42,791 bases of DNA from Bacteroidota bacterium (lineage in GTDB: Bacteria; Bacteroidota; Bacteroidia; NS11-12g; UBA955), in the NCBI GenBank assembly GCA_027621365.1, contig JAQCBH010000016.1, forward strand, positions 1-42,791, in the 5' to 3' direction. Position numbers and translations under genes: made by a program. Below are positions 16,858 to 26,712 of this stretch, piece by piece (positions within the stretch are counted from its first letter, which is position 1; each line of letters starts with the position of its first letter). The notes below the pieces were generated by a model, which saw only the letters and a list, made by a program, of their open reading frames with translations, had not been told where the DNA came from and ran no database searches.

Positions 16858-19465
16858 CTTTCAATTGACCTTCTAAATTATGCAATTTGGTCAGGGTGTC
16901 TTGTTGTTTTTGACGCTCACGCTCTACGACATCGCCTTGAGCATTGGCCACAAACTTTTCATTGTTCAATTTGGCATTCACTCCTTTTAAAAATCCTTGA
17001 AGACGGCTCATCTCTTGTTGAATCTTGGCCTTCTCAGCCTCTACATCCAATTCGAAATTTAACTCTACCAACACCTCAATGGTTCCGGCCAAAAAGGAAA
17101 CAGCAGAAGCAGGTCTTTTCTCAGGATTCCAAACCAAATCGACATTGGCCATTTTCTGAATCATTCGGGAATAAGCCGCCAATAAATCACTATCGCCAAA
17201 AGCCGATGCCATCAATCTCTCTTTAGGGGAAATTCCTTTTTGAGCGCGCACATTTCGCAGTTCGGACACCAAGGTCATGGGATCAATCTTCATGCTGCTC
17301 TGTGTGGAGCCAGCCTCGGGATAATCTGCAATCGCACAGGCTTTATCGGGTTGTCCATCGTGAAGCGAGTGGTACAACTCTTCCGTGATGAAGGGCATGA
17401 ATGGATGCAAGGCTCGCACAATCAATGAGAAGAATGCTCTTGCCTGATTCCAAGCATCTTTCGATATCTGCTCGCCATAGGCTGGTTTGATGGCCTCTAG
17501 GTAAACCGAACAGAAATCATCCCAAACCAATTTGTACAGATTCATCAAGGCATCGCTCAAGCGGAACTGGGCGAAGTGATGTTCGTTTTCGCTCAATGTA
17601 GACGACAGGCGCGCTTGGAACCACGCAGAGGCTTCTGACTCATAAGGTCTCGCATCGATTTCAGTGGGCTCCCACATTCCTACCAAACGATAGGCATTCC
17701 AAATCTTGTTGCTGAAATTTCGGCCCTGTTCGATCTGACTTTCATCGAACAGAATGTCATTTCCTGCGGGGGCGCACAACAACAAACCCATTCGTACAGC
17801 ATCAGCTCCGAATCGCTCAATCAGCTCCAATGCATCGGGGCTATTGCCCAAGCTTTTGCTCATTTTTCGGCGTTGCTTGTCGCGTATCAAACCGGTAAAG
17901 TATACGTTCTCAAAGGGTTTCTTGCCCTCAAACTCGTATCCGGCCATCACCATTCTGGCCACCCAAAAGAACAGAATATCTGGACCTGTCACCAAGTCTT
18001 GGGTAGGATAATAATAATCTAGCTCGCTGCGATCAGCTCCTTCCCCAATGCCATCAAACACCGAAATGGGCCAAAGCCAGCTGCTGAACCAAGTATCCAA
18101 TACATCGGGATCTTGCTCCAATTCAGAAGGATTCACCGTCATTCCCTTTGCGGCAAACAAGGCACAGGCCTCTTCTGCACTGGCAGCTACTTCAAATTCG
18201 CCTGAAGCGGTATACCATGCCGGAATGCGATGTCCCCACCACAACTGACGAGAAATGTTCCAATCACGAACATTTTCCATCCAGTGGCGATAGGTATTCT
18301 TAAGTTTTTCAGGGAAAAAGCGAACCTCGTCATTCATGACAGAGCTCAGCACTTCGGGATTCTTGGCCATGAAGGATTTCATATCCACGAACCATTGGGT
18401 GGAAATTCGAGGCTCCACCACCGCATCGGTTCGCTCTGAGAATCCTACATTGTGGGTATAATCGTCTACTTTCTCCAACAGACCACTGGTATTCAATTGC
18501 TTGACCCATTCTTTGCGCGCTTCAAATCGGTCCATTCCGACGAACAGCTCTCCCGCTTCTGAAATACGGCCGTCTTCGGTCAAGGTATCGATCACCTTGA
18601 GGTTGAACTTGGCTCCAATTTCGTAATCATGAATATCGTGGGCCGGTGTTACTTTCAAAACTCCGGTTCCAAATTCAATATCAATGTAGTCATCAGCAAT
18701 GATGGGAACTTCACGATTGATCAAAGGCACGCGCACGTGTTTGCCAATTAGACTGGCGTAGCGCTCATCGGCTGGATTGACACAAACCGCCACATCACCG
18801 GCAATGGTCTCCGGTCTAGCCGTAGCTACGAGCAAAGTGCCATCAAAATCAACACCCGTGTATTTGACATAGTAAAGCTTATCCTGAATCTCACGGAAGA
18901 TCACTTCCTCGTCGCTCAGGGTTGTCAATCCTTGGGGATCCCAGTTCACCATTTTGGTGCCTCGGTAAATCAGTCCTTTCTTGTAGAGATCTACAAATAC
19001 GTCGACGACGGCTTTGTACAAACTCGGCTCCATGGTGAAGCGCGTACGCGACCAATCGCAACTGGAACCCAGTTTCTTGAGTTGTTCCAGAATGATACCA
19101 CCGTATTTTTCTTTCCATTCCCAAGCGTGTGTCAAAAACTCCTCTCTGCTGAGGTCACGCTTTTGAATGCCCTGTGAAGCCAACAATTTGACCACTTTGG
19201 CCTCGGTAGCAATACTAGCGTGGTCCGTACCTGGCACCCAACAAGCATTGTAACCGCGCATACGAGCACGTCGAACCAAGACATCTTGAATGGTATTGTT
19301 CAGCATATGCCCCATGTGCAACACTCCTGTCACGTTTGGAGGAGGAATGACCACCGTATAGGGCTTGCGATCATCGGGTTTGGACTCGAACATTTTCTGT
19401 TCGAGCCAGTAGCTGTACCACTTGCCTTCTACTTCGGCTGGATTGTACTTGGCTGATAATTCCAT
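16847..19465 (-). CDS. valS: valine--tRNA ligase
   Basis: 872 residues from the ATG at 19465; the frame can start at a TTG three codons earlier, but ATG is preferred. Class I synthetase: HIGH-type motif HMGH at residues 50-53 in PPNVTGVLHMGHM, the inserted editing (CP1) domain with the typical TARPETIAGD, KMSKS in RRKMSKSLGNSPD near residue 535, an anticodon-binding helical domain with WNAYRL, and a C-terminal coiled coil (about 805-872) that contacts tRNA in ValRS. It charges tRNA-Val with valine; a tRNA-Val gene lies at the other end of this window. The preceding -7 box is only 6 bases from the ATG. Confidence 0.98.
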   Translation of the reverse strand: MELSAKYNPAEVEGKWYSYWLEQKMFESKPDDRKPYTVVIPPPNVTGVLHMGHMLNNTIQDVLVRRARMRGYNACWVPGTDHASIATEAKVVKLLASQGIQKRDLSREEFLTHAWEWKEKYGGIILEQLKKLGSSCDWSRTRFTMEPSLYKAVVDVFVDLYKKGLIYRGTKMVNWDPQGLTTLSDEEVIFREIQDKLYYVKYTGVDFDGTLLVATARPETIAGDVAVCVNPADERYASLIGKHVRVPLINREVPIIADDYIDIEFGTGVLKVTPAHDIHDYEIGAKFNLKVIDTLTEDGRISEAGELFVGMDRFEARKEWVKQLNTSGLLEKVDDYTHNVGFSERTDAVVEPRISTQWFVDMKSFMAKNPEVLSSVMNDEVRFFPEKLKNTYRHWMENVRDWNISRQLWWGHRIPAWYTASGEFEVAASAEEACALFAAKGMTVNPSELEQDPDVLDTWFSSWLWPISVFDGIGEGADRSELDYYYPTQDLVTGPDILFFWVARMVMAGYEFEGKKPFENVYFTGLIRDKQRRKMSKSLGNSPDALELIERFGADAVRMGLLLCAPAGNDILFDESQIEQGRNFSNKIWNAYRLVGMWEPTEIDARPYESEASAWFQARLSSTLSENEHHFAQFRLSDALMNLYKLVWDDFCSVYLEAIKPAYGEQISKDAWNQARAFFSLIVRALHPFMPFITEELYHSLHDGQPDKACAIADYPEAGSTQSSMKIDPMTLVSELRNVRAQKGISPKERLMASAFGDSDLLAAYSRMIQKMANVDLVWNPEKRPASAVSFLAGTIEVLVELNFELDVEAEKAKIQQEMSRLQGFLKGVNAKLNNEKFVANAQGDVVERERQKQQDTLTKLHNLEGQLKALG

Positions 19466-19471
19466 GGGCTG

Positions 19472-19479
19472 CAAAATTA
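19472..19479 (-). promoter_or_regulatory. -7 promoter element of valS
   Basis: The minus strand reads TAATTTTG, a perfect TAnnTTTG, 6 bases before the valS ATG. No obvious -33 TTG. No T-box or other leader structure can fit, because transcription would start at or just before the start codon. Confidence 0.6.
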
Positions 19480-19502
19480 AGGTTTATATAGGCTTTGATA
19501 CG

Positions 19503-19531
19503 AAAAAGGGCCACACTTGGTGGCCCTTTTT
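19503..19531 (-). terminator. intrinsic terminator of the act operon
   Basis: A perfect 12-bp stem (19503-19514 with 19520-19531), 5-base loop, with A/T runs at the base that give a T-tract on either strand. It lies 22 bases after the actF stop and upstream of valS on the same strand, so it closes the alternative complex III operon. Confidence 0.92.
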
Positions 19532-19553
19532 CCTATCTGTTTCGTGTATTTGA

Positions 19554-20978
19554 TTATACTCCTACGTCGTGGTGGGCCGATTCTTCCAAGTAAGGGTGGT
19601 TCACAGGAACCAATCCGTTTTTACTCAACGCCGTCAATACCCAGTAGACGAACAAACCTGCAAAGGTCATGTAGATTCCAATTTCCAAGAAGCCAACCTG
19701 CATTCCAGGGCCAAATACGCCTGGGAATACATTGAACCAGATGTCATGGTAGTGAGCCAAACACATGGTCACAGCGATGGTTACCAACAAGGGGCGGAAA
19801 CGCTTAGCCGAACGCATCAATAAGAACAAGAAAGGTACACAGAAGTTCAAGATCAAATTGCCCAAGAAATTGGCTTTGTAATCTTCAAAACGAATCTGGT
19901 AATAGTACATTTCTTCTGGGATGTGTGCGTACCAAATCAACAAATACTGGCTCAACCATACATAGGCCCAGAAAATGGTGAAGGCAAACATGAATTTACC
20001 CAAGTCATGGATGTGTTCGTCTGATACCAAGTGCAAGTAACCCGCCTTTTTCAAATACACCACAAACAAGGCGATGATGGAAATGGTGGTCACCCACATG
20101 GAGATGAAGTTGTATACACCGAAGATGGTCGAATACCAATGAGCATCAACACTCATGATGAATAACCAAACAATGATGCTTATGGTGAAACCAAACAACA
20201 CGGCGAATCCAGCAGAGAATCGAATGCTCTTTTTGAAGAAACTCACATCTCCTTTGGTTGCTGCGTCTTCTTTCAAAGACAAACCGCGCAATTTGCGACC
20301 CAAGAAATACCAAATGGCTACCAAAACAGTGGGGAATCCAATCAACATTCCAGAATTCAAGAATCCACTCTTGCCATCCAAAACCTTATCGTAACCAGCA
20401 TCACCAGCACTCAAATGCAAGTGCTCGTAATGGGCCCAGTGATACAAATCAGTCTTGGCCACCAAAACAGCCAACAAAATGACCACAAAAGGTACAGGGA
20501 TGAAGGTCATCATGGCTTCAGGAACACGCTTGAAGGCGGTTGACCAACCTGCATTGGCAACGTATTGAACGGCAATCCAAAACAAAGCGCAAAGACCGAT
20601 CATTAGGAAGTAGAAGCCCACAACCAACAAATTGGCCCAGAAACGGGTCATGGCAGGCTTTTCTTCTGCGTGGAATCCAGCGCGAGGACCGAATTGCTCG
20701 TTTTCCATGTTTCCATGTTCTTCGGCATGAGCTTCAGCAGCTTGATGATCATGGCCCTCAACTTCAGAGTGTGCCTCTGTTGCTGGAGCATGATCAGAAT
20801 GCTCAGCATGGGATTCGGCAACAGCCTCATGGCTATGGGAAGATGAACCACCCAAAGTGGCCATTCCTACCCCAGTTAACACCAAACCAAGTACCATCAA
20901 AATGATGGCGAAACGCTTGGCTTTGTCAGGAACTACAAAGTTCTCTTGTTTAATTTCAATGTGATGTCCGTGTCCCAT
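19554..20978 (-). CDS. actF: alternative complex III subunit ActF (NrfD-like quinone-site membrane subunit)
   Basis: 474 residues from the ATG at 20978; the longer frame to 21014 would overlap actE and lacks family character. A polytopic membrane protein with about ten helices, related to ActC and NrfD/PsrC. In solved ACIII structures ActC and ActF are homologous membrane subunits. Unusual: between the first helix (22-42) and the second (about 111-131) lies a His/Glu/Ala-rich insert with ten histidines in residues 48-88 (e.g. SHAEHSDHAPATEAH). The N-terminus MGHGHH adds three more. It is the last gene of the operon; the gap to actE is 4 bases. A strong terminator follows. Confidence 0.92.
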   Translation of the reverse strand: MGHGHHIEIKQENFVVPDKAKRFAIILMVLGLVLTGVGMATLGGSSSHSHEAVAESHAEHSDHAPATEAHSEVEGHDHQAAEAHAEEHGNMENEQFGPRAGFHAEEKPAMTRFWANLLVVGFYFLMIGLCALFWIAVQYVANAGWSTAFKRVPEAMMTFIPVPFVVILLAVLVAKTDLYHWAHYEHLHLSAGDAGYDKVLDGKSGFLNSGMLIGFPTVLVAIWYFLGRKLRGLSLKEDAATKGDVSFFKKSIRFSAGFAVLFGFTISIIVWLFIMSVDAHWYSTIFGVYNFISMWVTTISIIALFVVYLKKAGYLHLVSDEHIHDLGKFMFAFTIFWAYVWLSQYLLIWYAHIPEEMYYYQIRFEDYKANFLGNLILNFCVPFLFLLMRSAKRFRPLLVTIAVTMCLAHYHDIWFNVFPGVFGPGMQVGFLEIGIYMTFAGLFVYWVLTALSKNGLVPVNHPYLEESAHHDVGV

Positions 20979-20982
20979 GATC

Positions 20983-21621
20983 TTAGTTAGCAGATTCCAT
21001 TTCAGTTGCCGCATTGTCAGCGCTTTCTGCTACTGGAGCAGATGCGGTAGGCATGCTAAGCTGTTTAACATAGTCGATAACCCTCCAACGGTCGGCAGGA
21101 GCCAATACAGAAGCATGGCTTCCCATATTGTTCTTACCATAAGTAAGGGTGTGGTAAATTTTTCCTACAGGTAGGGTTTTGATATAAGGATCGGTGTAGC
21201 CTTTCCAAGCTGGCTTCAAATTGGCCGCTTTTTGGAATACTGCACCGTCGTTATTACCGGTAGCACCGTGACAAGGAGCACAGTAAATACCATAGAGGTA
21301 TTCACCGCGGCCATTGGGGTCGGTCAAACCTTCAGGACGAGTCAATTCAGCACCGGCCAATTCATAACCCGCACCGTTGTTTTCATAAGGATACACGAAT
21401 TCACCCTTGCCTACCGCTACTGAACCTACTGCAGGAGTGCGCATGCTCATTCCATGAGGATTCAAGGCAGAAGAATCAGCCTGAGAATAAGGCTCATACC
21501 CTTTGGAATAATACATATCAGGTGCATATTCCCATCCGGGGTTGTTTCCTCGGCTCACGCAACCACCCAACAAAGCAGAGGCTGCGATCGCTGACAATAA
21601 AATTGGATTCACTTTCTTCAT
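20983..21621 (-). CDS. actE: alternative complex III subunit ActE (mono-haem cytochrome c lipoprotein)
   Basis: 212 residues. Signal peptide with lipobox LGGC (Cys21 lipidated), so it is membrane-anchored in the periplasm. One haem c site CAPCH (114-118) in YGIYCAPCHGATG, with the distal ligand probably Met in the later NNMGSHASVL stretch. In ACIII the mono-haem ActE passes electrons from the ActA haems toward the acceptor. It follows actD by 9 bases and precedes actF by 4, so co-translation is likely. Length and position match the family. Confidence 0.93.
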   Translation of the reverse strand: MKKVNPILLSAIAASALLGGCVSRGNNPGWEYAPDMYYSKGYEPYSQADSSALNPHGMSMRTPAVGSVAVGKGEFVYPYENNGAGYELAGAELTRPEGLTDPNGRGEYLYGIYCAPCHGATGNNDGAVFQKAANLKPAWKGYTDPYIKTLPVGKIYHTLTYGKNNMGSHASVLAPADRWRVIDYVKQLSMPTASAPVAESADNAATEMESAN

Positions 21622-21630
21622 ATCCTTGAT

Positions 21631-22197
21631 TTATAGAGTGGTTTGAACTCCGTTATGGAATTCGCGAAGTTCAACAGCACCGTTCTTCTTCATGAGGTCC
21701 AAGGTTGATTTCTCATCCATTCCCTCTTTGGTTTCAACGGCAATGATCATACGGTCATCGGTTTGGCGCAGGTCAAGAATTTCGTTCTTAACACCGTGCA
21801 ACATGCGGTTTCTCCAAAAGAAGAAGAAACCCATTCCGAAGGCCGTGCACAATACAGTAGCTTCAAACATGACAGGTATCCAGCTAGGCGTAAAACGCTC
21901 AGGCTTGTTACCAATGTTCATTGGCCAATCGTAAACATACATGTACCAAATCATGGTGATCGCCAAGCTCAATCCGGTCAGACCGCAGAAGAAAGCCACG
22001 CGAGCCAAACGGCTACGGCGAATGCCCATAATGCGATCCAGTCCGTGAACCGGATACGGGGTGTACACATCGTGCACGTGAACGCCAGCATCAACCAATG
22101 ATTGAGTTGCTTGCATCAAATTGTCTTCGTCTTCATACACGCCAACCAACATTTTGTTGCGGTTGCGGAGACTTAGGTTTTTATCTAAAATAGCCAT
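21631..22197 (-). CDS. actD: alternative complex III subunit ActD (DUF3341)
   Basis: 188 residues. The N-terminal third (LVGVYEDEDNLMQATQSLVD; VHDVYTPYPVHGLDRIMG) is the soluble DUF3341 domain; two transmembrane helices follow (about 65-88 and 107-130), then a short cytosolic C-terminal domain that ends FHNGVQTTL. The subunit has no cofactor and helps hold the membrane part of ACIII together. It sits between actC (19-base gap) and actE (9-base gap), as in other Bacteroidota operons. Confidence 0.94.
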   Translation of the reverse strand: MAILDKNLSLRNRNKMLVGVYEDEDNLMQATQSLVDAGVHVHDVYTPYPVHGLDRIMGIRRSRLARVAFFCGLTGLSLAITMIWYMYVYDWPMNIGNKPERFTPSWIPVMFEATVLCTAFGMGFFFFWRNRMLHGVKNEILDLRQTDDRMIIAVETKEGMDEKSTLDLMKKNGAVELREFHNGVQTTL

Positions 22198-22216
22198 TCA
22201 GCAATTCTCCTATTGA

Positions 22217-23566
22217 TTACTCGCGGTTGCGCAAGATGGATTTAACTTCAGCCATGTTGATCACAGGCAAGAACTTAGCGAACAAGAAGAAGCATGTAAA
22301 GAAGATACCGAAGGTACCCAGGAACAAACCTACTTCTGTCAATGAACCCGAATACATTACCCAGCTAGAGGGCAAGTAATCGCGGTGCAAAGAGGTCACG
22401 ATAATCACGAAACGCTCGAACCACATACCCACGTTCACTACAATACTCATGATGAAGATGAACCAAGGTGTAGTGCGGCACCACTTGAACCAGAAAACCT
22501 GTGGCGCAATCAAGTTGCAGCTCATCATGCTCCAATAAGCCCACCAGTAGGGACCAAATGCACGGTTCAAGAAAGCGTATTGTTCGTATTCAACACCGCT
22601 ATACCAAGCGATGAAGAATTCGGTCAAGTAGGCAATACCCACCAAAGAACCGGTTACCATGATGATTTTGGTCATGGCATCCAAGTGACCGATGGTGATG
22701 TAGTTCTCGTAGTTCATCACTTTGCGTGCAACAACCAAAAGAGTAGCTACCATACCGAATCCAGAGAAAATCGCACCCGCTACGAAATAGGGAGGGAAAA
22801 TCGTGGTGTGCCAACCGGGAATGACCGATGTAGCAAAGTCAGTCGATACAATGGTGTGCACAGAAAGTACCAGAGGAGTACTCAAACCAGCCAGAATCAA
22901 AGAAATCAATTCATAGCGAGCCCAAGTGCGGGTAGATCCTGTCCACCCCATAGAGAACAAGCCGTACCAGAATTTGGCACCTTTGGTGGTCACCTTGTCG
23001 CGAATGGTGGCGATGTCAGGAATCAAACCAATGTACCAGAACAACAACGATACAGAGAAGTACGTTGAAATCGCGAATACGTCCCACAACAAGGGTGAGT
23101 TGAAGTTTACCCACAAAGAACCAAACCCGTTGGGCAAAGGAAGAGCCCAGTAACCTACCCATACACGACCCATGTGGAACACAGGGAACATGGCAGCACA
23201 GATTACAGCGAAAATGGTCATGGCCTCTGCTGAGCGGTTGATACTCATGCGCCATTTTTGACGGAAGAGCAACAACACCGCAGAAATCAAGGTTCCTGCG
23301 TGACCAATACCTACCCAGAATACGAAGTTGGTGATGTCCCAACCCCACATAACGGATTTGTTGATGTTCCAGACACCAATACCGGTCCAGAGCGTGTAAA
23401 ACAAGCTCACAGCAAAGATGCCCAAGAAAATAACAGACAAGGTGAATCCTACCTTCCAGGCAGTGCTGGGTTGATTCAAAATGGGACGAGCAATGTCGCG
23501 GGTTACGTCTGCCGCGGTCTTGTCTCCCGTTACCAGCCTTTCTCTAATGATGGAATCGTGTATCAT
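22217..23566 (-). CDS. actC: alternative complex III subunit ActC (NrfD-like)
   Basis: 449 residues with about ten transmembrane helices. Characteristic stretches include [20 protein letters not shown] near residues 75-95, the NrfD/PsrC quinol-site region, and [14 protein letters not shown] in the later half. ActC forms the membrane quinol-binding site below the ActB iron-sulphur domain. It lies 20 bases after actB. Length and hydropathy are normal for the family. Confidence 0.95.
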   Translation of the reverse strand: MIHDSIIRERLVTGDKTAADVTRDIARPILNQPSTAWKVGFTLSVIFLGIFAVSLFYTLWTGIGVWNINKSVMWGWDITNFVFWVGIGHAGTLISAVLLLFRQKWRMSINRSAEAMTIFAVICAAMFPVFHMGRVWVGYWALPLPNGFGSLWVNFNSPLLWDVFAISTYFSVSLLFWYIGLIPDIATIRDKVTTKGAKFWYGLFSMGWTGSTRTWARYELISLILAGLSTPLVLSVHTIVSTDFATSVIPGWHTTIFPPYFVAGAIFSGFGMVATLLVVARKVMNYENYITIGHLDAMTKIIMVTGSLVGIAYLTEFFIAWYSGVEYEQYAFLNRAFGPYWWAYWSMMSCNLIAPQVFWFKWCRTTPWFIFIMSIVVNVGMWFERFVIIVTSLHRDYLPSSWVMYSGSLTEVGLFLGTFGIFFTCFFLFAKFLPVINMAEVKSILRNRE

Positions 23567-23586
23567 TCTTTATCTCTTTAGGTAGG

Positions 23587-26500
23587 TTAAGCGTTAGTAT
23601 TGCGAACCTTGGTCATGTAAGTAACCGAAGATTGTACATTGATTTCGTCAAGAACGCGGAAACCACGCTCGTTGCGGTAAAGCTTTGAGATTTCACTCTC
23701 AGGATTGTGCAAATCACCGAATACGATGGCATTGCTAGGACATGCACGCTGACAAGCCGTTTCTACCTGAACGTCGTTCGGTGACTTACCGTCGCGCTTG
23801 GCCTTCAACTTGCCTTCCTGAATGCGTTGTACGCAGAAAGAGCACTTTTCCATTACACCACGGGTACGAACGGTAACATCAGGATTGATGACCATTTTGC
23901 CCAGCGGATTGTTGAAGTGGAAATCAAAGGCATCGTTGTCGTTGTAACGGAACCAGTTGAATCGACGAACCTTGTATGGGCAGTTGTTACCGCAGTATTT
24001 GGTACCAATGCATCGGTTGTAGGTCATTTGGTTCAAACCTTCGCTCGAGTGCGTAGTAGCCAACACAGGACAAACCGTCTCACATGGAGCCTGAGCACAG
24101 TGCTGACACATCATGGGCTGGTGAATGACTTGTACATTCTCCCAGTGGCTGTATTCGCCTTTGTTTGAAGCATCAGCGGCTTTGACATCGTCTTCACGAG
24201 TCATGCTGGCTTCAGCAGAAACGAAGCTGTAATAGCGGTCAATGCGAATCCAGTGCATTTCGCGGCGCAAACGAATTTCGTCGCGACCCACAACAGGAAC
24301 GTTGTTTTCAATCGAACAACTAACTACGCAAGATCCACAACCTGTACAAGCGTTCAAGTCGATGGCCATGCCCCACAAGTGGTTCGGTGAACCGTCTTTG
24401 CGGTAATCGCGTTTTTCCCAAATGGTGTAAACGTGAGTAGCAGCCTTGTCGTTACCTGCTTTAGGATTCTTCTTGTATTCACCCAAGGTAGTCTCACGAA
24501 CGATGTCGCGGCCTTCAATGCTGTGGTGAGTTTGGGTTTGAGCCAAGTGATAAGTGGCTTCGCCTTTGCTGATTTCAACACCGGTCAAGGTAGAGGAAAC
24601 TCCCCCACCCATGGCAAAGGCGTTGAAACCAATGGTATCGAATCCTTTTTCAACCGAACCACCTACTTTACCAGCAGCGGTGCGACCGTAACCCACTGCC
24701 ATGGCCACAGTGCCATTGGCTTGGCCAGGCTGAACCAAAGCAGGAACGTTTTGGTATTCAACACCGCCCGCTTTGATGTTCACGGTATCGCGCTCTTTGA
24801 TTCCCAATTCAGCTGCCAAAGATTTTGGCAAGGCAACGTAGTTATCCCAAGTCACTTTGCTGACGGGGTCTGGCATTTCATGCAACCAAGGGTTGTTGCC
24901 ATGAGCACCGTCGCGTACACCTACTCCTGAATAAACGGCCATTTCCAAGCCTGATCCAGCTTTGCTTGACACTTCAGAGGCCAATGCAACGGCATTGCCC
25001 AGGTAAGCAGTATTGCCTGCTGCAGAAGTACCTGAAATCAAGCCCATCTCCAATGCTTTGGTCCAAGCATCGGCTCCGATGCCTTGAGACTTCCAATTGT
25101 TGACTACATACAGGTAATAGGGAGCTGCTTCAAACTTCTGAGACAAAATGCCCTTCTTGGCGAAAGGATCTGCATCGGTTTGAGGCAAGGCACCCGCCCA
25201 AGTCAACAGAGATACCTGTGCTTGACGTGTATTGAATACATTGGTAATAGTGGGCTGAGACAACTGGAACAATCCGTTGTGAGGCTCAGCATCACCCCAA
25301 GATTCCAAATAATGGTTATCGGGACAAACGTATTGGCAAGCCGTAGCCGTCTCTTCTTTGTTTGAAGCAAAGGAAATAGACAACTCTGCGCTTGCAATAG
25401 CGGCCGTCCATTCTTGACCGCGGTTGTATACGGGGTTAGTACCGTAGAAAATGACAGCCCCAATGGTTTTGTCATTCAATCCTTTTTTCACTGCTTCCAA
25501 GTCAGCATCGCTTCCTTGGTGTTGCTTGCTGTATTGAGCCATGTTCAACGTTGAACCATAGTTGCCCAACAAAGCGTTGATGGCGTTCACCAATTGCTGG
25601 CAAACCTTATCGTTGCTTCCGCTGATGACCAAGCTAGAACCTTTTGCGTTCCACAAAGCCTCAGCTGCAGACTTCAAAGCATTACCTGCCAATTCGCCTT
25701 GCTTAACAACAGGCATCTGAGTAGCACCTGCCTTTTGAGCCATGTAATTGTACAGGGATGACAGATATACACGCTCCTCGCTCATCTTCATGGGGAAGCG
25801 GTGATCGGCGTTGGTACCGGTCATACTCAAAGCAGACTCGAATTGGAAGTGCTGGTTCATACCGCCTTCCGCATCGGGACGACGCTTAGCACCATAAGCC
25901 TTAGCAAACTCTACAGGAGAAACCCAGGTTCCCAAGAAATCAGCCGCAAAGCTGACGATCACATTGGCCTTAGAGAAATCATAACTAGGAATCGCACGGG
26001 TTCCGAAGTCAGCCAAGTTGGCATCCAACATACCGCTGTAAGAAACAGCGTCGTACATTACGTGCTTGGTTCCAGGATAAGCCGCTGTAAAATCAGCGAT
26101 TGATTTCAAGGTAGAAGGACTGTGAACGGTGCCAGAAACGATGGCAATGCCTTTGCCTGACGTAGAGATGCTATCCAATTTAGCTTTGATGGAAGCATCC
26201 AATTCAGACCAATCTTTGGACTCTGCGCCCAAGTGCAAGGGATTCGCCAAACGCTCGGTGTCGTATAAAGACAAAATCGAGGCCTGACCCATGGCGCACA
26301 AACCGCCACCAGAAATGGCAGAATCGCGGCTTCCATCTACTTTGATGGGGCGACCCTCACGAACCTTTACTTCAATTCCACAGCCGACTGAACAAGCTCC
26401 GCAAGTAGAACGGTAGTAGTTCGCTACTCCTGGAGTTACCTCTTCAGGCTTCACCAAATAAGGCACTGCATGGCGCACATTGGTTTTATAGCAAGCGGCT

Positions 26501-26694
26501 AAGGTTACAGCAGTAACGCTGAAACCAAAATATTTTAAGAAGTCACGGCGATTGGAATTCATTTCGAATCCGTCTTCGCTGAGCACTTCATCCAATGGCA
26601 AAGACTCGTTGAATTCGTTCTTTTGAGAAGCCAGGAAACGGGCATCTCTATTCAACTCCTCTTCGCCTCTCCAATATTTGATATTGTTTGACAT
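23587..26694 (-). CDS. actB: alternative complex III subunit ActB (molybdopterin-oxidoreductase-like plus iron-sulphur domain)
   Basis: 1035 residues from the ATG at 26694; the longer frame starts at a TTG, and MSNNIKYWRGEEELN is the normal ActB start. A twin-arginine motif (SNRRDFLKYFG near residue 50) is followed by lipobox-like LAAC, suggesting Tat export. The first 730 residues resemble a molybdopterin oxidoreductase that in ACIII holds no molybdenum; STCGACSVGC is near its start. The C-terminal part is a four-cluster ferredoxin-like domain with cysteine sets CTGCGSCVVSC, CQHCAQAPCETVC, CIGTKYCGNNC and CSFCV...CQRAC. It moves electrons from quinol to the ActA haems. It is 18 bases after actA. 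Confidence 0.96.
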   Translation of the reverse strand: MSNNIKYWRGEEELNRDARFLASQKNEFNESLPLDEVLSEDGFEMNSNRRDFLKYFGFSVTAVTLAACYKTNVRHAVPYLVKPEEVTPGVANYYRSTCGACSVGCGIEVKVREGRPIKVDGSRDSAISGGGLCAMGQASILSLYDTERLANPLHLGAESKDWSELDASIKAKLDSISTSGKGIAIVSGTVHSPSTLKSIADFTAAYPGTKHVMYDAVSYSGMLDANLADFGTRAIPSYDFSKANVIVSFAADFLGTWVSPVEFAKAYGAKRRPDAEGGMNQHFQFESALSMTGTNADHRFPMKMSEERVYLSSLYNYMAQKAGATQMPVVKQGELAGNALKSAAEALWNAKGSSLVISGSNDKVCQQLVNAINALLGNYGSTLNMAQYSKQHQGSDADLEAVKKGLNDKTIGAVIFYGTNPVYNRGQEWTAAIASAELSISFASNKEETATACQYVCPDNHYLESWGDAEPHNGLFQLSQPTITNVFNTRQAQVSLLTWAGALPQTDADPFAKKGILSQKFEAAPYYLYVVNNWKSQGIGADAWTKALEMGLISGTSAAGNTAYLGNAVALASEVSSKAGSGLEMAVYSGVGVRDGAHGNNPWLHEMPDPVSKVTWDNYVALPKSLAAELGIKERDTVNIKAGGVEYQNVPALVQPGQANGTVAMAVGYGRTAAGKVGGSVEKGFDTIGFNAFAMGGGVSSTLTGVEISKGEATYHLAQTQTHHSIEGRDIVRETTLGEYKKNPKAGNDKAATHVYTIWEKRDYRKDGSPNHLWGMAIDLNACTGCGSCVVSCSIENNVPVVGRDEIRLRREMHWIRIDRYYSFVSAEASMTREDDVKAADASNKGEYSHWENVQVIHQPMMCQHCAQAPCETVCPVLATTHSSEGLNQMTYNRCIGTKYCGNNCPYKVRRFNWFRYNDNDAFDFHFNNPLGKMVINPDVTVRTRGVMEKCSFCVQRIQEGKLKAKRDGKSPNDVQVETACQRACPSNAIVFGDLHNPESEISKLYRNERGFRVLDEINVQSSVTYMTKVRNTNA

Positions 26695-26712
26695 GGTGTT
26701 TTTCTTCAATGA

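Noticed and set aside
19466-19502. T-box or other leader regulation of valS
   Set aside because: The -7 box is 6 bases from the ATG and the preceding hairpin belongs to the terminator of the act operon, so there is no leader to hold a T-box.
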